From Symsagittifera roscoffensis (taxonomy: Eukaryota > Xenacoelomorpha > Acoela > Convolutidae): a stretch of DNA of 64,000 nucleotides. Shown here one piece after another: positions 35,127 through 45,989 of this stretch (the stretch's first letter is position 1; every line of letters begins with the position of its first letter). Under the pieces are notes generated by a model. The model saw nothing but the letters and a program-made list of their open reading frames with translations. It was not told the origin of the DNA and did no database searches. The position numbers and the translations under genes were made by a program. Location of the stretch: contig NC_087066.1 in NCBI RefSeq assembly GCF_963678635.1, forward strand, positions 21,235,996 through 21,299,995, written 5' to 3'.

Positions 35127-36024
35127 TTATTTATCCAGCTGGCTCGCTGTTTCCTCCGAATCCTGTCCATGAGGTAGGATTAGTTTGTGCACCACATTCA
35201 GATTCCCCAAGTCCTCATCCTTAGCTGCTGACAGTCTCACTCGCTCCGTGACTTCTTTAATCAAACTCGTGTGGGGACTTGGGCACCAAGAGGGTCTCAG
35301 CAACTTCCAAACAGTCCCCAAATTCGTAATCAACATGTCGTTTACATTTCCCATCTTTAGTTCCACCCTCTTGTTCGAGCGCGGCACGCTGATCACCTCT
35401 GGCATCTTCTCAAGTAACAGACCTAGGCTTCGCCTTTCCCTTTCCGGTGGGTCAATGATTTTCTCCGTCCAGAATTTCAACAATTCCGCCTTCTCAAAGT
35501 TCATGTAGGCGTTTCCGGCCTCCGAATCCAAGAAAAGATTATAAGCTATTCCCATCACTCCAGAAACATATTGATACTCTCCCCATTTTGTGGGCTTCGA
35601 AAAGTCTTCTGCTCGGGCTAAATTACGATGAAAGTCATGCCCCTCCTCGAAATTCTTGTTGTAGAACCTTCGTATTTCATCAAGCTTCCCATGGCTCTCT
35701 AGAGACTGCCTTAGCTCTCTTCTTTTTCGATTCCAATACTCGGTACACGTTCAGGATGACAGTGGAGACTCTCCTTTCCAAAGTTTTACTTCCCATCGCT
35801 TTTTGATGGCACACTTGAACAGTAGTGTTGGTTATCACTGACATGATCCACCTTAAGAAATAAGTGGCATCTTTTCTACTCGCTAGGCTCAATCCCGAGT
35901 TGCCACGATCAATATGCTGCACCAGCATTTGGTACACCCGCAGACCCTTGTCGCCCAGCTCAAGTGTGTCGTGCGAGGTCAACGCCTCTAACGCCACTCC
36001 CGAAAAATTCCATGTGAACATCAA
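35127..36024 (-). pseudogene. Gypsy 3' cluster: unrecognised globular ORF in two frames
   Basis: The first frame (36024-35680) has VALEALTSHDTLELGDKGLR and RKDATYFLRWIMSVITNT. After a frameshift near 35675, a second frame (about 35672-35127) continues with DEIRRFYNKNFEEGHDFHRN, GVMGIAYNLFLDSEAGNAYM and ERRSLGLLLEKMPEV. It overlaps the end of the preceding basic ORF by 4 bp (36021-36024), a compact arrangement expected for linked ORFs. No family recognised. Composition suggests a folded helical protein. Confidence 0.5.
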
Positions 36025-36722
36025 CTTTCCTGCCGTTCTATTAAAGGATTCGCCATCAATGGCAATGCCGACGAGGGTGCTTCAGCATCTTCAAAGTACT
36101 CTAGCAGCAGGTTCTCCCAAGACCGCCCCAGCTGGTTTCCCAACTCTAGCTTATTAACTTCGGCTTTCTGTTGGGTAGCTAAATGCCGCCGCTTGCGGGA
36201 CACCCCGCGATCAAGCTTCTTCAGGCAACTCCCCAGTTCTTTCGTGGTCTCCAGAGCTATCAACCAAGATCGAGCGGTGTTCCTCGTCGCATTTCTTTTG
36301 AGAGGATTGCACGTCACTTGCTTCCCAATGGCCTGGTGTTGAGTCGAAAGCCATTGCTTGCCGATGTCCACTTCCCACGTTTTTCCACTAGTCGAACCCC
36401 TTTTCGCGTTTGTTTTTTGGGGTTTGAAGTCTTCCTCCGTTCCCGGAGTCGTCGGGGCTTCCATTTCCCGCAGCACCTCGGCCAACTTCCTGGGTGCTGA
36501 GCTGCTCTTGTATGCCGCTGTTTTCCATCGCCCTAGAATCATGGGAGCCGTCTCTTTTAGGTTTTTCTCTGAAACCGCATCCGCCGAAGGACTCGCCTCT
36601 TCTGTCTCCCGTTTCCTCTTCCTAGACCTTATTCCTTTACTCGGGGGCGTCACCACTATCATCACTGACTCAACCTCTCTATCCAGATGTTGTTTCTCCG
36701 ACTCTTGCCTCCCCTTTTTCAA
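36021..36722 (-). CDS. Gypsy 3' cluster: basic 233-aa ORF with nuclear-localisation-like motif
   Basis: An intact 233-codon frame from ATG at 36722. It begins MKKGRQESEKQHLDREVESV and has a clear basic cluster GIRSRKRKRE (about residues 30-40). It then runs through Lys/Arg-rich segments (NPLKRNATRNTARSW, RKRRHLATQQKAEVNKL) to an acidic-hydrophobic end. No known domain was recognised. The composition suggests a nucleic-acid-binding or nuclear protein; this is inference. Its start lies at the border of a tandem duplication, so an upstream part may once have been fused in frame. Confidence 0.5.
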   Translation of the reverse strand: MKKGRQESEKQHLDREVESVMIVVTPPSKGIRSRKRKRETEEASPSADAVSEKNLKETAPMILGRWKTAAYKSSSAPRKLAEVLREMEAPTTPGTEEDFKPQKTNAKRGSTSGKTWEVDIGKQWLSTQHQAIGKQVTCNPLKRNATRNTARSWLIALETTKELGSCLKKLDRGVSRKRRHLATQQKAEVNKLELGNQLGRSWENLLLEYFEDAEAPSSALPLMANPLIERQES

Positions 36723-37555
36723 GCCTTGAGGAAATTAAAATTTTTTATAATATTACTAGTATTATGATTATTATCAATTCCAATCTTAATTCCAATATCA
36801 TCAGTTTTTTTCATTTAGCTTAGAGCTGTATTTACATGGGTTGGCCTCAGTCTTTTGCTTCGGTTCCCTTAGACTGATCATCTTCTCAAGCAGCTCCTTT
36901 CTCGCTTTCTCGTCTAGTCCGGTGCCTTTCGGGACAGATTTTTGCGGGGAGATCCCAGGGGTGGGGTAGCCGTGTTCGCCCAGTCGTCCCCACTCAAGTC
37001 TTGCTGTAACTCCTGCGTGGTGAAGTCCCTTTCTACTGCGCCCTGATCAGGTGTTTTTCCCACCTCCATCTCTTCTTCTGATTCACTGAGGGTTTCATCC
37101 ATGCTTTCCCCCTCTCCTGATTCTGCTGGCTCTCTTTCTAGCACCTCCTACTTGAACCTGTTTTCTATCCAGATCTTGTTTCTCCGACTCTTGCCTTCCC
37201 CGTTCTCGAACCTTAAGTATACAAATATTTTTTTATCATTTTACTAGTCTTTTTTTATCATCCTTTCCAATCTCAATTCCATTATCATCAGTTTTTTTCA
37301 TTTAGCGTAGAGCTGAATTTACATGGGTTGGCCTCAGTCTTCTGCTTCGGTTCCCTTAGACTGATAATCTTCTCAAGCAGCTCCTTTCTCGCTTTCTCGT
37401 CTATTCCTCACTCAAGTCCCTTTCCACTGCGCCCTGATCAGGTGTGTTTCCCACCTCCATCTCTTCTCCTGATTCACTAAGGGTTTCATCCATGCTTTCT
37501 CCCTCTCCTGATTCTACTTGCTCTCTTTCTAGCACCACCTTGAACCTGTTTTCTA
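36678..37555 (-). repeat. Tandem duplication (period about 487 bp) in the 3' cluster
   Basis: Two copies, each starting 'ctatccagatcttgtttctc' on the plus strand (36678 and about 37165), include an AT-rich non-coding segment, the mark 'ttacatgggttggcctcagt', and a coding part. Read on the minus strand, the coding part gives an acidic stretch (ESGEGESMDETLSESEEEME, then VGKTPDQGAVERD) in both copies. The second copy has lost about 110 bp. The duplication is absent from the part of the plus copy inside the window. Confidence 0.8.
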
Positions 37556-37620
37556 CAGGGAGGCTTCTCTTCTCTCCAGGGGTGCCCACTGACAAGGGTG
37601 AGGGTGAGGGTGTTGTCGGT
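37401..37620 (-). pseudogene. Acidic ORF fragment fused to truncated pol at a deletion junction
   Basis: The minus-strand frame with IPTTPSPSPLSVGTPGEKRS followed by the acidic ESGEGESMDETLSESGEEME block ends at a TAG near 37401. At 37620/37621 it abuts pol sequence that matches the plus copy only up to 56327. The true upstream part of this ORF is missing from the window. Confidence 0.55.
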
Positions 37621-38950
37621 ATCATACTCTAGTAGGGTCCCTATCTCTTTTCTACATGCATCCGATTTGTTAGGGGTCATACGCCTCACCCCCTCCCTAT
37701 GCGGTACCGCCGACTCCTCAAGCTCTATTTCATGTTCAACAAAATTACAGCATCCAATGTCTGCCTTATGTTTCGAAAAACTTCCTGATTCCAATCTAGC
37801 ACATCCTTGATCGCCTCGAGCTGTTCGTCCGTTATTTATTTTGCCCCTCAAATGTTTAATTTCTGGTAAAACCGGTTTATCCACTTGTAATACCTCTAGT
37901 GTGGGTCTTTCCGGAAAATTCGAGCAACTCAAAAGTCCATCGTCCGTCTCTGACTTAAGCGACTTCACAAGACCTGATGAATATTTTATTTGCTTCAATC
38001 ATCTCAAGATACAAATCTTATCCCAATGATTTGGGCAATCAAGAACTTCATTTTCTTTCACATTTTCAGTCATTTCATATCTATTTTTCACATGTAGTGC
38101 GTATCCCAGCTTCCTTCCCCTCTGGATTGTGATTATTATATCAAGAGTATTCAACCAGACACACATGCAGAGGTCACTCTTGGTTATCGAGAAGGATCTT
38201 CCTAAAATAACAGCACTTTGACTATTCGGATACGGCACTATGCATACTTGTTTATTGTCACTTAGCTCATTGAAGTTTTTCATCGGCAAACTTACTATCG
38301 CTGCCTCATTTGCTTTCAGCCTTACCCTCCTATTCAAGAAAAGTGGAATCTTAATTTCATTCACCAATATCAAAATTACCGGTTTAATAACAAACTTCCT
38401 TGCCGGGTTCCGAATCTTGAACATAGCAGTGAAATCTCTGCCTAAAATAAATTGGTCAGACTCGTCTAGATTCTCCACTACAAATTCTCCACTACCCCGT
38501 CTAGATTCTCCAGGGGCAAAAGTCATCCACAAATTGCGTTCCCCCAGATTTAGGGCTATTATTGGTGTCGTTCCTAGAACCCGCAGCGCCCCTTTGTTTG
38601 CCGCTGACAACCGTATTCTTGAGTCTATCAAGTCATCTTCGTCGAACCGTTTTTTCCCATGTTTCAATTGGTATGATACTCAAGACGGCTCCTGTGTCCA
38701 ATAACCCACGCATTTGAGTCTTTTTTCCGCTTATGTCCAGTTCGTGTGCCGATACGTCTGCCTCTGTTCCCAGATGCATTGCATCCTCCTCTAACATAGC
38801 GCAGCAGTGTCCGATCGATCTCACTTAAAGTTCTTCTCTACCAACGTAGATTTTCCCGGCTAAATCTTCATCACATGTTATCATCGTTTTTTGTAGATGT
38901 TTATTCCATCTATACTCAGCATGACCTCATGGGGATCATAGGCTTCCGTG
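37621..38950 (-). pseudogene. Truncated pol of minus copy: protease and RT N-terminus
   Basis: On the minus strand: a retropepsin with MRGLLDTGAVLSIIPIETWE (about 38720-38660, DTGA catalytic motif). A frameshift follows, then the protease end with FILGRDF. Next is the linker with IPLFLNRRVRLKANEAAIVS, and the RT-proximal segment ending ACRKEIGTLLEYD at 37621. There pol stops abruptly compared with the plus copy, so no RT palm, RNase H or integrase exists here. The 10-residue segment after FILGRDF in the plus copy is also missing. Confidence 0.85.
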
Positions 38951-38952
38951 AA

Positions 38953-39920
38953 TCAGTTGTCTATGCGAACTGATTTATTACCACCTCTCGTGAGTAATGC
39001 CCTTAAAGCTCTAGAAGGAGTTTGCGGGCTTATTGCGCTCAAGTAATTTGCGTAGACATCTATGTGCATTATTGTCTGATCACTCGATTCACTCAAGTTT
39101 CTTGTTACTTCGTGGCTGCCCACTGTGATTATTGACGTGGTTCTTGCCCCAATTTTCTTGATTTTAAATGGTTTTCCAGTCACCATTTTCAAGGTGTTGC
39201 AATTTCTCCTACTCATTGAGTTCTCTCCGGTCTCTGGTTCTGGTCTTGTCATACAGAGTGTTTCATTCAATCTCTGTTTTTCTATTTCCTATTTCAGCCG
39301 TTGCTCGATTTTTTTTTGGTCGCCAAGTCTTGCTTCATTTTTTTGATCGCCTCTGCAGCTGCTCTCTCGTAGTTTATCTCTGGTGAATTTCTCGTCTCGG
39401 CCCCCATGGCATCTTTATTTTGTGTCACGGCCTTCACTGTCTTTGCTGATAATTCACCACCCGCTGCCTCCTTGATGTTCAAATCATTTTCAGCTTGTCT
39501 ATTCCTGGTATTTTGCACTGCAGTCAGTGCCATATTGTGTTTTGGGTGATTTTGATTCTTCACCGCCTCCCAAAACAAAGGACAGTCCATCCTGAAATGG
39601 CCTTCTTGGTTACAGAAAAAACACCTCGCGCCCATCTTGATGATCAAAACACTGTAAAACTCATGTTCCTCCCTTTGACTCATATCCTCTTCCTCTGGTG
39701 CGTATCCCAAGCTTTTCATGCCTTGCTTGTATGTCTTGCAATCCGCCACATGACGATCCGCTGATCCACATTTTGCGCATCGCCTACGTTTGTCAATGTC
39801 GTCTCTAGGCTTGTACCATGACGACCTTTGCAGTTGGCTACCCCTTTGCATGTTACTGCCTTCTGAGAACGAGTACTTTTTTGGTTTCATCAACCTGTAC
39901 TCTCTTGACTTTTGTCTCAT
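38953..39920 (-). pseudogene. Minus-copy Gag C-terminus with two zinc knuckles
   Basis: The frame 39920-39294 carries CAKCGSADRHVADC and CFFCNQEGHFRMDC, two C-x2-C-x4-H-x4-C nucleocapsid knuckles, closely matching the plus copy. A frameshifted continuation (39270-38953) has KMVTGKPFKIKKIGARTTSI, the Gag-protease linker. It starts MRQKSREYRLMKPKKYSFSE immediately after a deletion junction. Confidence 0.88.
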
Positions 39921-40497
39921 CTAGGTTCTCGTTTTTGTTGTGTTTTATTTCTTTTTTCAGCTCTTGGCGGTCCTCCTCACTGCACTTCAACTTTTTTGTC
40001 TATTTCATTTAGCTTTGTCCTTAAACCTCCCAGCTCTACTGAAGTTGTTTTCATTCCATCAGCTCGTTTATCTTGGCTGGCTGTTGCTTCTTGCGTGGCT
40101 TCTTCTTTCTCCTCCCTGGCTTCCGTCGTTATCGTGGAGACTGTCCCAAAGGTCTTGCTTTTCTCGTTCACTGTCGTTGACTCCTCCTTCTTTCTTGGCT
40201 TCATTCCGACCATCGCAGCAATCCTCTCGGTAAATGACGTTCTCTTCGTTTGTGAGTGTCTCTTATCGTCTCCGGTGTGTTGGTCGCCTCGTCTCCATTG
40301 CCTATTGGTGAGATTTCTATGGTGATCTTTTCCTGCTCTTCTGTGTTTGGCATCGGTGTTGACTCCGTTTCCCTCCTTTATTTTCCATCTATACTTTGAT
40401 CTGGTGTTTCTAGTTCAGTCTCTTTTGCTGGTATGCTTTGTTCTTCCATTGTTTTTCCTTTTTTCTTCTGTTCCTTGTTGCTTCTTGTGCTGACCAT
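39921..40497 (-). pseudogene. Minus-copy Gag N-terminus, capsid region deleted
   Basis: ATG at 40497 starts MVSTRSNKEQ, matching MVNTRSNTEN of the plus copy and supporting 52498 as the gag start there. Further on, MVGMKPRKKEESTTVNEKSK and LNEIDKKVEVQ correspond to plus-copy residues up to 53074. The match then jumps to 54043, so about 968 bp covering the capsid core is deleted. Frameshifts are also present. Confidence 0.85.
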
Positions 40498-40929
40498 ATT
40501 CACTGAAAATTTCTTCCTCATTATTGTCGGATTGTTTTGGTGTTGGTTTTTATTTGCGTTGGGGTCCCCAGTTGCTTAAGTCCTGCTACCTTTCTTTCAG
40601 TTATCGTATCTTATTACTCTTCATGATTTTGATATATACAATTTTTTTATCTCTAATTTTTTTTTACAGGTCCCTACTAAAACATTTGATTGAAATTATA
40701 AGAGAACTCCTTAATGTATTAAAATTTGAAACCAGTCGAATTAGTCTAAATCAGTTTTGAGTCTAAATCAGTTTCGGGGCTTATGACCCTTCGTTCTAGT
40801 TTTGGGATGCTTTAGTACTGTCCCAGGATTTCTTGGTACTCTCCTAGGACCCTTCGCTCAAGTGTTGGGATAATTCGATGGGGTCTTGGTACACTTTGAT
40901 ACGGTTCTAGTACTTTTATGTAATCTCCT

Positions 40930-41570
40930 AGGACCCTTCGCTCAAGTGTTGGGATACTTCGTTACTGTCCCAGGACTTTTGTGAACCCTCCTAGGACCCT
41001 TTGCAGAGGTGTTGGTACACTTGGTTGCTGTCCCAGGACTTTTCTGAACCCTCCTAGGACCCTTCGCTCAAGTGTTGGTACACTTCGTTGCTGTCCCAGG
41101 ACTTTTCTGAACCCTCCTAGGACCCTTTGCTCAGATGTTGGTACACTTCGTCGCTGTCCCAGGACTTTTCTGAACCCTCCTAGGACGCTTCGCTCAAATG
41201 TTGGTACACTTCGTCTCTCCCCCAGGACTTTTCTGAACCCTCCTAGGATCCTTCGCTCAAGTGTTGGTACACTTCGTTGCTGTCACAGGACTTTTCTGAA
41301 CCCTCCTAGGAACCTTCGCTCAAGTGTTGGTGCAGTTCGTTGCTGTCCCAAGACATTTCTGAACCCTCCTAGGATCCTTCGCTCAAGTGTTGGTACACTT
41401 CGTTGCTGTCTCAGGACTTTTCTGAACCCTCCTAGGACCCTTCGCTCAAGTGTTGATACAGTTCGTTGCTGTCCCAAGACTTTTCTGAACCCTCCTAGGA
41501 CCCTTCGCTGAAGTGTTGGTACACTTCGTTGCAGTCCCAGGACTCTTCTGAACTCCTCTAGGACCCTTCG
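40930..41570. repeat. 63-bp minisatellite in minus-copy leader
   Basis: About ten copies of a unit containing 'ctcctaggacccttcgctca', 'agtgttggtacacttcgttg' and 'ctgtcccaggacttttctga'. Successive starts are at 41051, 41114 and 41177. Because 63 is a multiple of 3, the array is open in some frames on both strands; these are not genes. It occupies the leader position held by the 14-bp minisatellite in the plus copy. Less regular copies extend to about 40780 and 41670. Confidence 0.93.
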
Positions 41571-42299
41571 CTAAAGTGTTTGGATGGTTAGATCACTATC
41601 TCAAGACCCAAGTGTTGGGACACTTAGATCACCATCCCAAGACTGAGTGTTGGGACACTTAGACCAATATCCCAAGACTGCCGGCAAGACTCTTGTACTT
41701 CTTCCCACCTTGTAGCTCAAGTGCTTCTTCGGACGATTGAAGAATTCCACTGTGCCTTATGTCGAGTATTGGGATACCTGATCCACTATCCCAGTACCAC
41801 CTCTAGAGCTCTTGTATAAAAAATAATCCAAAAAACCAATTCTGTTCACCAAAATTTTCTTTACTAAGTCCTCTAAAATTACCTTCCCTGTTTCAAACCG
41901 ATGCAAATCGAAATACGACTTGTTTTCAAGTCTGTAACTTTAGCCGATTTGTTAAAATCCTATGAAATCTGGCCCAAAAACGTAAAAAATTTGAAAATTC
42001 CAATAAAAAAGAAAATTACAAAAACCAGAAAAGTAAGTATAACAAAAATTCATAGACAAACTATGCCGTCTTTCGAAAAAAAAAAGTCTGGTACCTGATT
42101 GTCACGCGTTTTTGCTCCCCCTACTAGCGGTCTTACGGGATATCCTCCTTCTGGCTTCCAAAAATTATCTATTTCCGATCCCCTCACACGATCCGACCTG
42201 GTTACCTACCTTTTTTCGAAGAAGTTTTTGGAAAAAGTAAATTTCAAACGTTATTGCAACGATGTGCGTCGTCAGGATTTTTACAATAAACTAATCCAA

Positions 42300-44930
42300 A
42301 TGACCATAAAATTTACACATGTTATTTACAATTATTCACATACAATTTGGTTCTAAACCATCAGGTTAAAAAATTAGCCAATCACAGTTGACCTCTAAAT
42401 TACTAGTGAGATTAAAATACTTTTAACCTCTAAAATTTCTTAAATATTTCAAAATTAATTTGTCGGGAAGTTTCTGAGTCATAATTTTGATTTGGACATT
42501 TTAAATAAAAAACCAAAAATATTTTGGGAATAAACTTTCAGTGTTAACTCCCTGCTCCTAAACTCAATCACGCGTGTTCAAGCCCGGTTTCTCTTTCCTG
42601 ATATGTATTGCCTCTAGTGTTAACAATTTTGTTTGTTGTTTGACCTATCTATAATTTCCCAACTAAGATCTGCGCTATTTCCCTCAAGTTGGCATTGCTG
42701 AAGGTGGAGGCCTAACGGTGAGTCTGCTGTCTTATGTTCCTCAGTTCAAGTGGTCAAAGGTCGAACAGTTTGTCCGACACAGGTGGAAGTGCATCCACTA
42801 CATGACAGTTTATAGACCACTCTTGACTTGAGGTCATTAGAAAATGCTGACTTCAGTGATGGTAAACATGATTCTAGTTTTCTTGTGGTGAAAACCACTT
42901 GAACGTTAGTTAATTTGCAGAATATTGGCTCTGGTTACCTCTATGTTGCACCATCAGCATTGGGGGCTTCACATCCTTTGGTGAATAAATTGACAAACAC
43001 CTCTCACTATCCAGGGGCTTGCCCTTACCCTCGATGATCTTGCACAAAGCGTCTGAAGCCACCTTTGCGGACCAATTTTCAGGGTACTGATTTGTCACCC
43101 ATTGCGCCCTAATAGTTTCCATAGCCTTATCAAATTGCTCCCAGCTAGGTGTACTCCCAACAACCCTGTGTACAGTGCCTTGGATAACACTACGCTTATA
43201 CTGAGTTGGGGCGCAGCTTCTATAGTTCAGTATAGTCCCCGTATCTGTTTGTTTTTGATACCAACTGCAAGTTACACGCCTGCCTTGCGATACATTTATG
43301 TTCAAATCCAGGAACGGCCAATTCCCCTCCGATTTTGTTTTCTCTAGAGTGAACTGCAGATTTGGATGAAGAGAATTGGCGGCATCGAGAAGACAACTCG
43401 CCCCCCCCCCTTTGACTGTTATAACAATGTCATCCACATACCTGAGGATTAATTTCACCTGGGGGTATCCTTCTCCTTGTTCTTTGCTCGGTAGCAGCTT
43501 TCACAGTACCAGACTCCTGGCTGTACAGCTTCTGTAAAGCAATTTCAATTGCTTCCTTCAGGGGACCGTTGGTGTACAACTTTTCACATCAAGAGATATT
43601 ATGGTTTCATCCGGATCTAGAGCAATGTTTTCAATTGTTTCTCTGGCCTCTTTAGTATTGGTTTCTATATTGGCTCCATCGATGTTATCAAAAAACTTTG
43701 CAAGCATTTTGTTAAGATTCTCATACGAGCTGCCTGGGAGTGATAGTACTGGTCTTAGGGGTTTCTCAGCCTTGTGTACCTTAGCTAAACCGTACAAACG
43801 GGCGGGTTGCCCCCCCCCCCCCTGTTGACGTCATCTTGGAATATAGATGATCACTTATCTCGTCTCTTTTGTTCATGGCTAGTAATACTTTGTTAAGTTC
43901 CTTCTTAATTTTCAGTATAACCTCATCAGTGGTTGCATCTCTTTTCACAAACTGAGCAAATTGCAACAAGAATTCCAGCTTTGATTCATACGTTTGTTTC
44001 CTCATTATGCAAAAACCAACCCCCTTATCAAAAGGAACAGCCAGCAACCCAGTATCTTTGAGATATTTCCTCGTTTTTTCAACGGCTTTGTCTCTTGGGG
44101 TTTTCCTTACGTTTTTTGCATATGCCTATGCCGCGGCTTCTATTTCACATAAAGTTTCACCAGATGTTTTTTGATTTTTCAAATGAGGGAGGAAAATGTC
44201 GATATTCGCCAAAAAGTGTGTTTCGTTAAATTGTCTCTAAAGGAATGCTTCGGGCCCAATGATAGCACTTCATATACCCATCCAGGTAGTTCAATGTTAT
44301 CAAGTACCTTAACAGTTTGCTCATTTCTCCCCCCAAGAAGTTTATCTTGTCTCTTGGACAGTTTTTCCAATTTTTTAATGGTTTTTTGATGTTGCCTTTG
44401 AGCCTGCCTCAACTTGACGCCTCACGAAGCGGAAAATGGATGCCCACCACTGTTCGTCAATTTCTTTTTGCACCAGTGATCTTGCTTTCATAGCATCTCC
44501 TCGTACCTTTTCCTACCCTCATTTGCCCTAGAAGTTTCAGTCTTTAGTAGTTTCAATTGAAAATTATGCACAGCTTGGTCCGAAAAAAAACCGTTCTCGG
44601 GGACCCTAAACTTCAAAAAGTTTGGTATTAGATCGTTTTTCAGACATTTTCACAGAAACTTCAGTCTATGTGCAGATACTTGAACTTTTTAAAGGAATTT
44701 TAAATAGTGTAACACAATTTTCCAAGTTAGTTTTCTTTTTAAAATTTTTCTGAGCCAAACAGCAGGTAAAAATACTGTGGTCACTGTTTTGCATGAAACT
44801 CACAAGGCACAAAGCAAAACAAATCTCTACCTTATTTCGATCTTTAATTTGGATCTTCTCGCGTTGCAACTCTTGTTCTGAGTCTATAGATGGATCTTCT
44901 ACACTCTGGGTCTACTACTGTCTACTATTG
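42300..44930 (-). mobile_element. Penelope-like element with RT and GIY-YIG-like endonuclease (degenerate)
   Basis: Minus-strand order: ELPGWVYEVLSLGPKHSFRD (44412-44179, N-terminal region), VPFDKGVGFCIMRKQTYESK (44047-43781), YGLAKVHKAEKPLRPVLSLP and ETIISLDVKSC (43797-43558), and LILRYVDDIVITVKGG with LHPNLQFTLEKTKSEGNWPF (43458-42910). After a stop comes VVYKLSCSGCTSTCVGQTVR and EEH (about 42810-42720), a GIY-YIG-type domain in which the usual Tyr before VGQT is Cys. YxDD is intact, but homopolymer runs (C-runs at about 43401 and 43811) and other indels break the frame. It is inserted in the leader of the minus gypsy copy; both borders are approximate. Confidence 0.85.
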
Positions 44931-45204
44931 TAACTAAATCGACGATATCGATTGTGTAGTTTTTATAATGTGTCCCCCTTTTTGCAATTTTGTACCGCCA
45001 ATCTCTATCTTAACCAGCCCCCTTCCAACCTCCCCTATCTAGCACCAAAAATTAAGCCGAAAATTACCCTAAGCCTAATGGGTGCTGAGCCACTCGAGAG
45101 AAAGTACGTAGAAACTGTTTTCAAGCTCTGCTCAAGTAAAAACGTTTCCTCGAAACAGTGGGTATCCGCTTATCCAATTTCACACTTATTTCGTATAATA
45201 TAAA

Positions 45205-45480
45205 GTGGATTTTAACGATACCTCTGTGTACCTTCCTCCATTTGCGCTGTTCTGCTTTGTTCACACTGCTGGCTGGTCACCTGCTGGTTGGTCACACTTT
45301 CCCCCTGGGCTGGTCACCTGTTCCAGTCAAGTCTCCCAGTGGTCTAGTTCTCCAGTTGTACACTTTCCCACTTCGTTGGTCACCTGTTCCAGTCAAGTCT
45401 CCCAGTGGTCCGCTGATGTTACTAGTTATCTGAAAACCTTACAACGCCCCAAACTTGGGGGGCGTTGACTTTTGGGGGCC
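45205..45480 (-). repeat. Minus-copy leader repeats (about 66 bp)
   Basis: Two to three copies of a unit with 'ggtcacctgttccagtcaag' and 'tctcccagtggtc' (for example at 45312 and 45378). They are homologous to the 69-bp repeats at 49841-50110 of the plus copy. Flanking leader sequence also matches ('ggggggcgttg', 'gtatcgttaaaatccac'). Confidence 0.85.
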
Positions 45481-45482
45481 TA

Positions 45483-45601
45483 TCGCGAGAAACGTGAGCA
45501 TGTTATGCTCAATTCGAATTTTTGAAAAACTGCATTTCACCCCAAAATCAAGACTAAACGTTTTCTCAAGGTCAAACTTCCAAATATGACCGGCCGGCAC
45601 A
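45483..45601 (-). repeat. 5' LTR stub of minus gypsy copy
   Basis: Read on the minus strand it begins TGTGCCGGCCGGTCATATTT and matches the first 119 bp of the LTR, ending near 'tttctcgcgata'. It then joins leader sequence corresponding to about 49790 of the plus copy. The rest of the LTR and the primer-binding site are therefore deleted. Confidence 0.85.
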
Positions 45602-45989
45602 AAAACTAGAGTACGTACGAACTACAAACAGTTACAACAGACTTAATTTTTGAGTAGACATACGTCATCAGCTGGCTGTTTTTTGATTCGGTTGCTGTTA
45701 ATTTTTCGAAGCTGTCCAGCAGTAGAATTAACGAAATTTTTTTGAATTGCTAAATCTGCTTCAACCACAAGTTTCCTTAATTTAGGTTTTTGCCATAAAC
45801 GTGCAGGTAAAGGAAGTTAATTTATGCATATTTTTTTATTTGCCTAATTTTTGTTTGTATCCCTCTTAATACAAAACAACGTAAAGTTTTCTGGCTCCTT
45901 TCCAGTTTCCCACCCCCTCGTAAAAATGCAAAAGTTAGGCAGTTAAAAATTGCTCACACGGCTTTTTGCATCAAAGAAACAGAATTCAC

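Larger units (their letters stand above)
32239..45601 (-). mobile_element. Internally deleted Ty3/gypsy-like LTR element (minus copy)
   Basis: Same family as the plus copy starting at 48509, in opposite orientation. It is flanked by 4-bp AAAA duplications (32235-32238 and 45602-45605) inside the right arm of an inverted-repeat element. From 5' to 3': a 119-bp stub of the 5' LTR (45601-45483), leader with 66-bp repeats, a Penelope-like insertion, a 63-bp minisatellite, a Gag N-terminus, zinc knuckles, protease, a truncated pol, an unrelated 3' ORF cluster and a complete 3' LTR. Relative to the plus copy it lacks most of the 5' LTR and primer site, about 970 bp of gag, and everything from the RT fingers through integrase and the macro/SGNH region. 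Confidence 0.88.

Noticed and set aside
34217-40325. Plus-strand frames such as 36358-36729 and 38240-38704
   Set aside because: They are antisense to the recognised gag/pol and 3' ORFs of the minus-oriented gypsy copy, whose translations match the plus copy.
40981-41511. 176-codon plus-strand frame and a minus-strand frame in the 63-bp array
   Set aside because: The unit length is a multiple of three, which keeps frames open by chance; the array is leader DNA of a minus-strand element.
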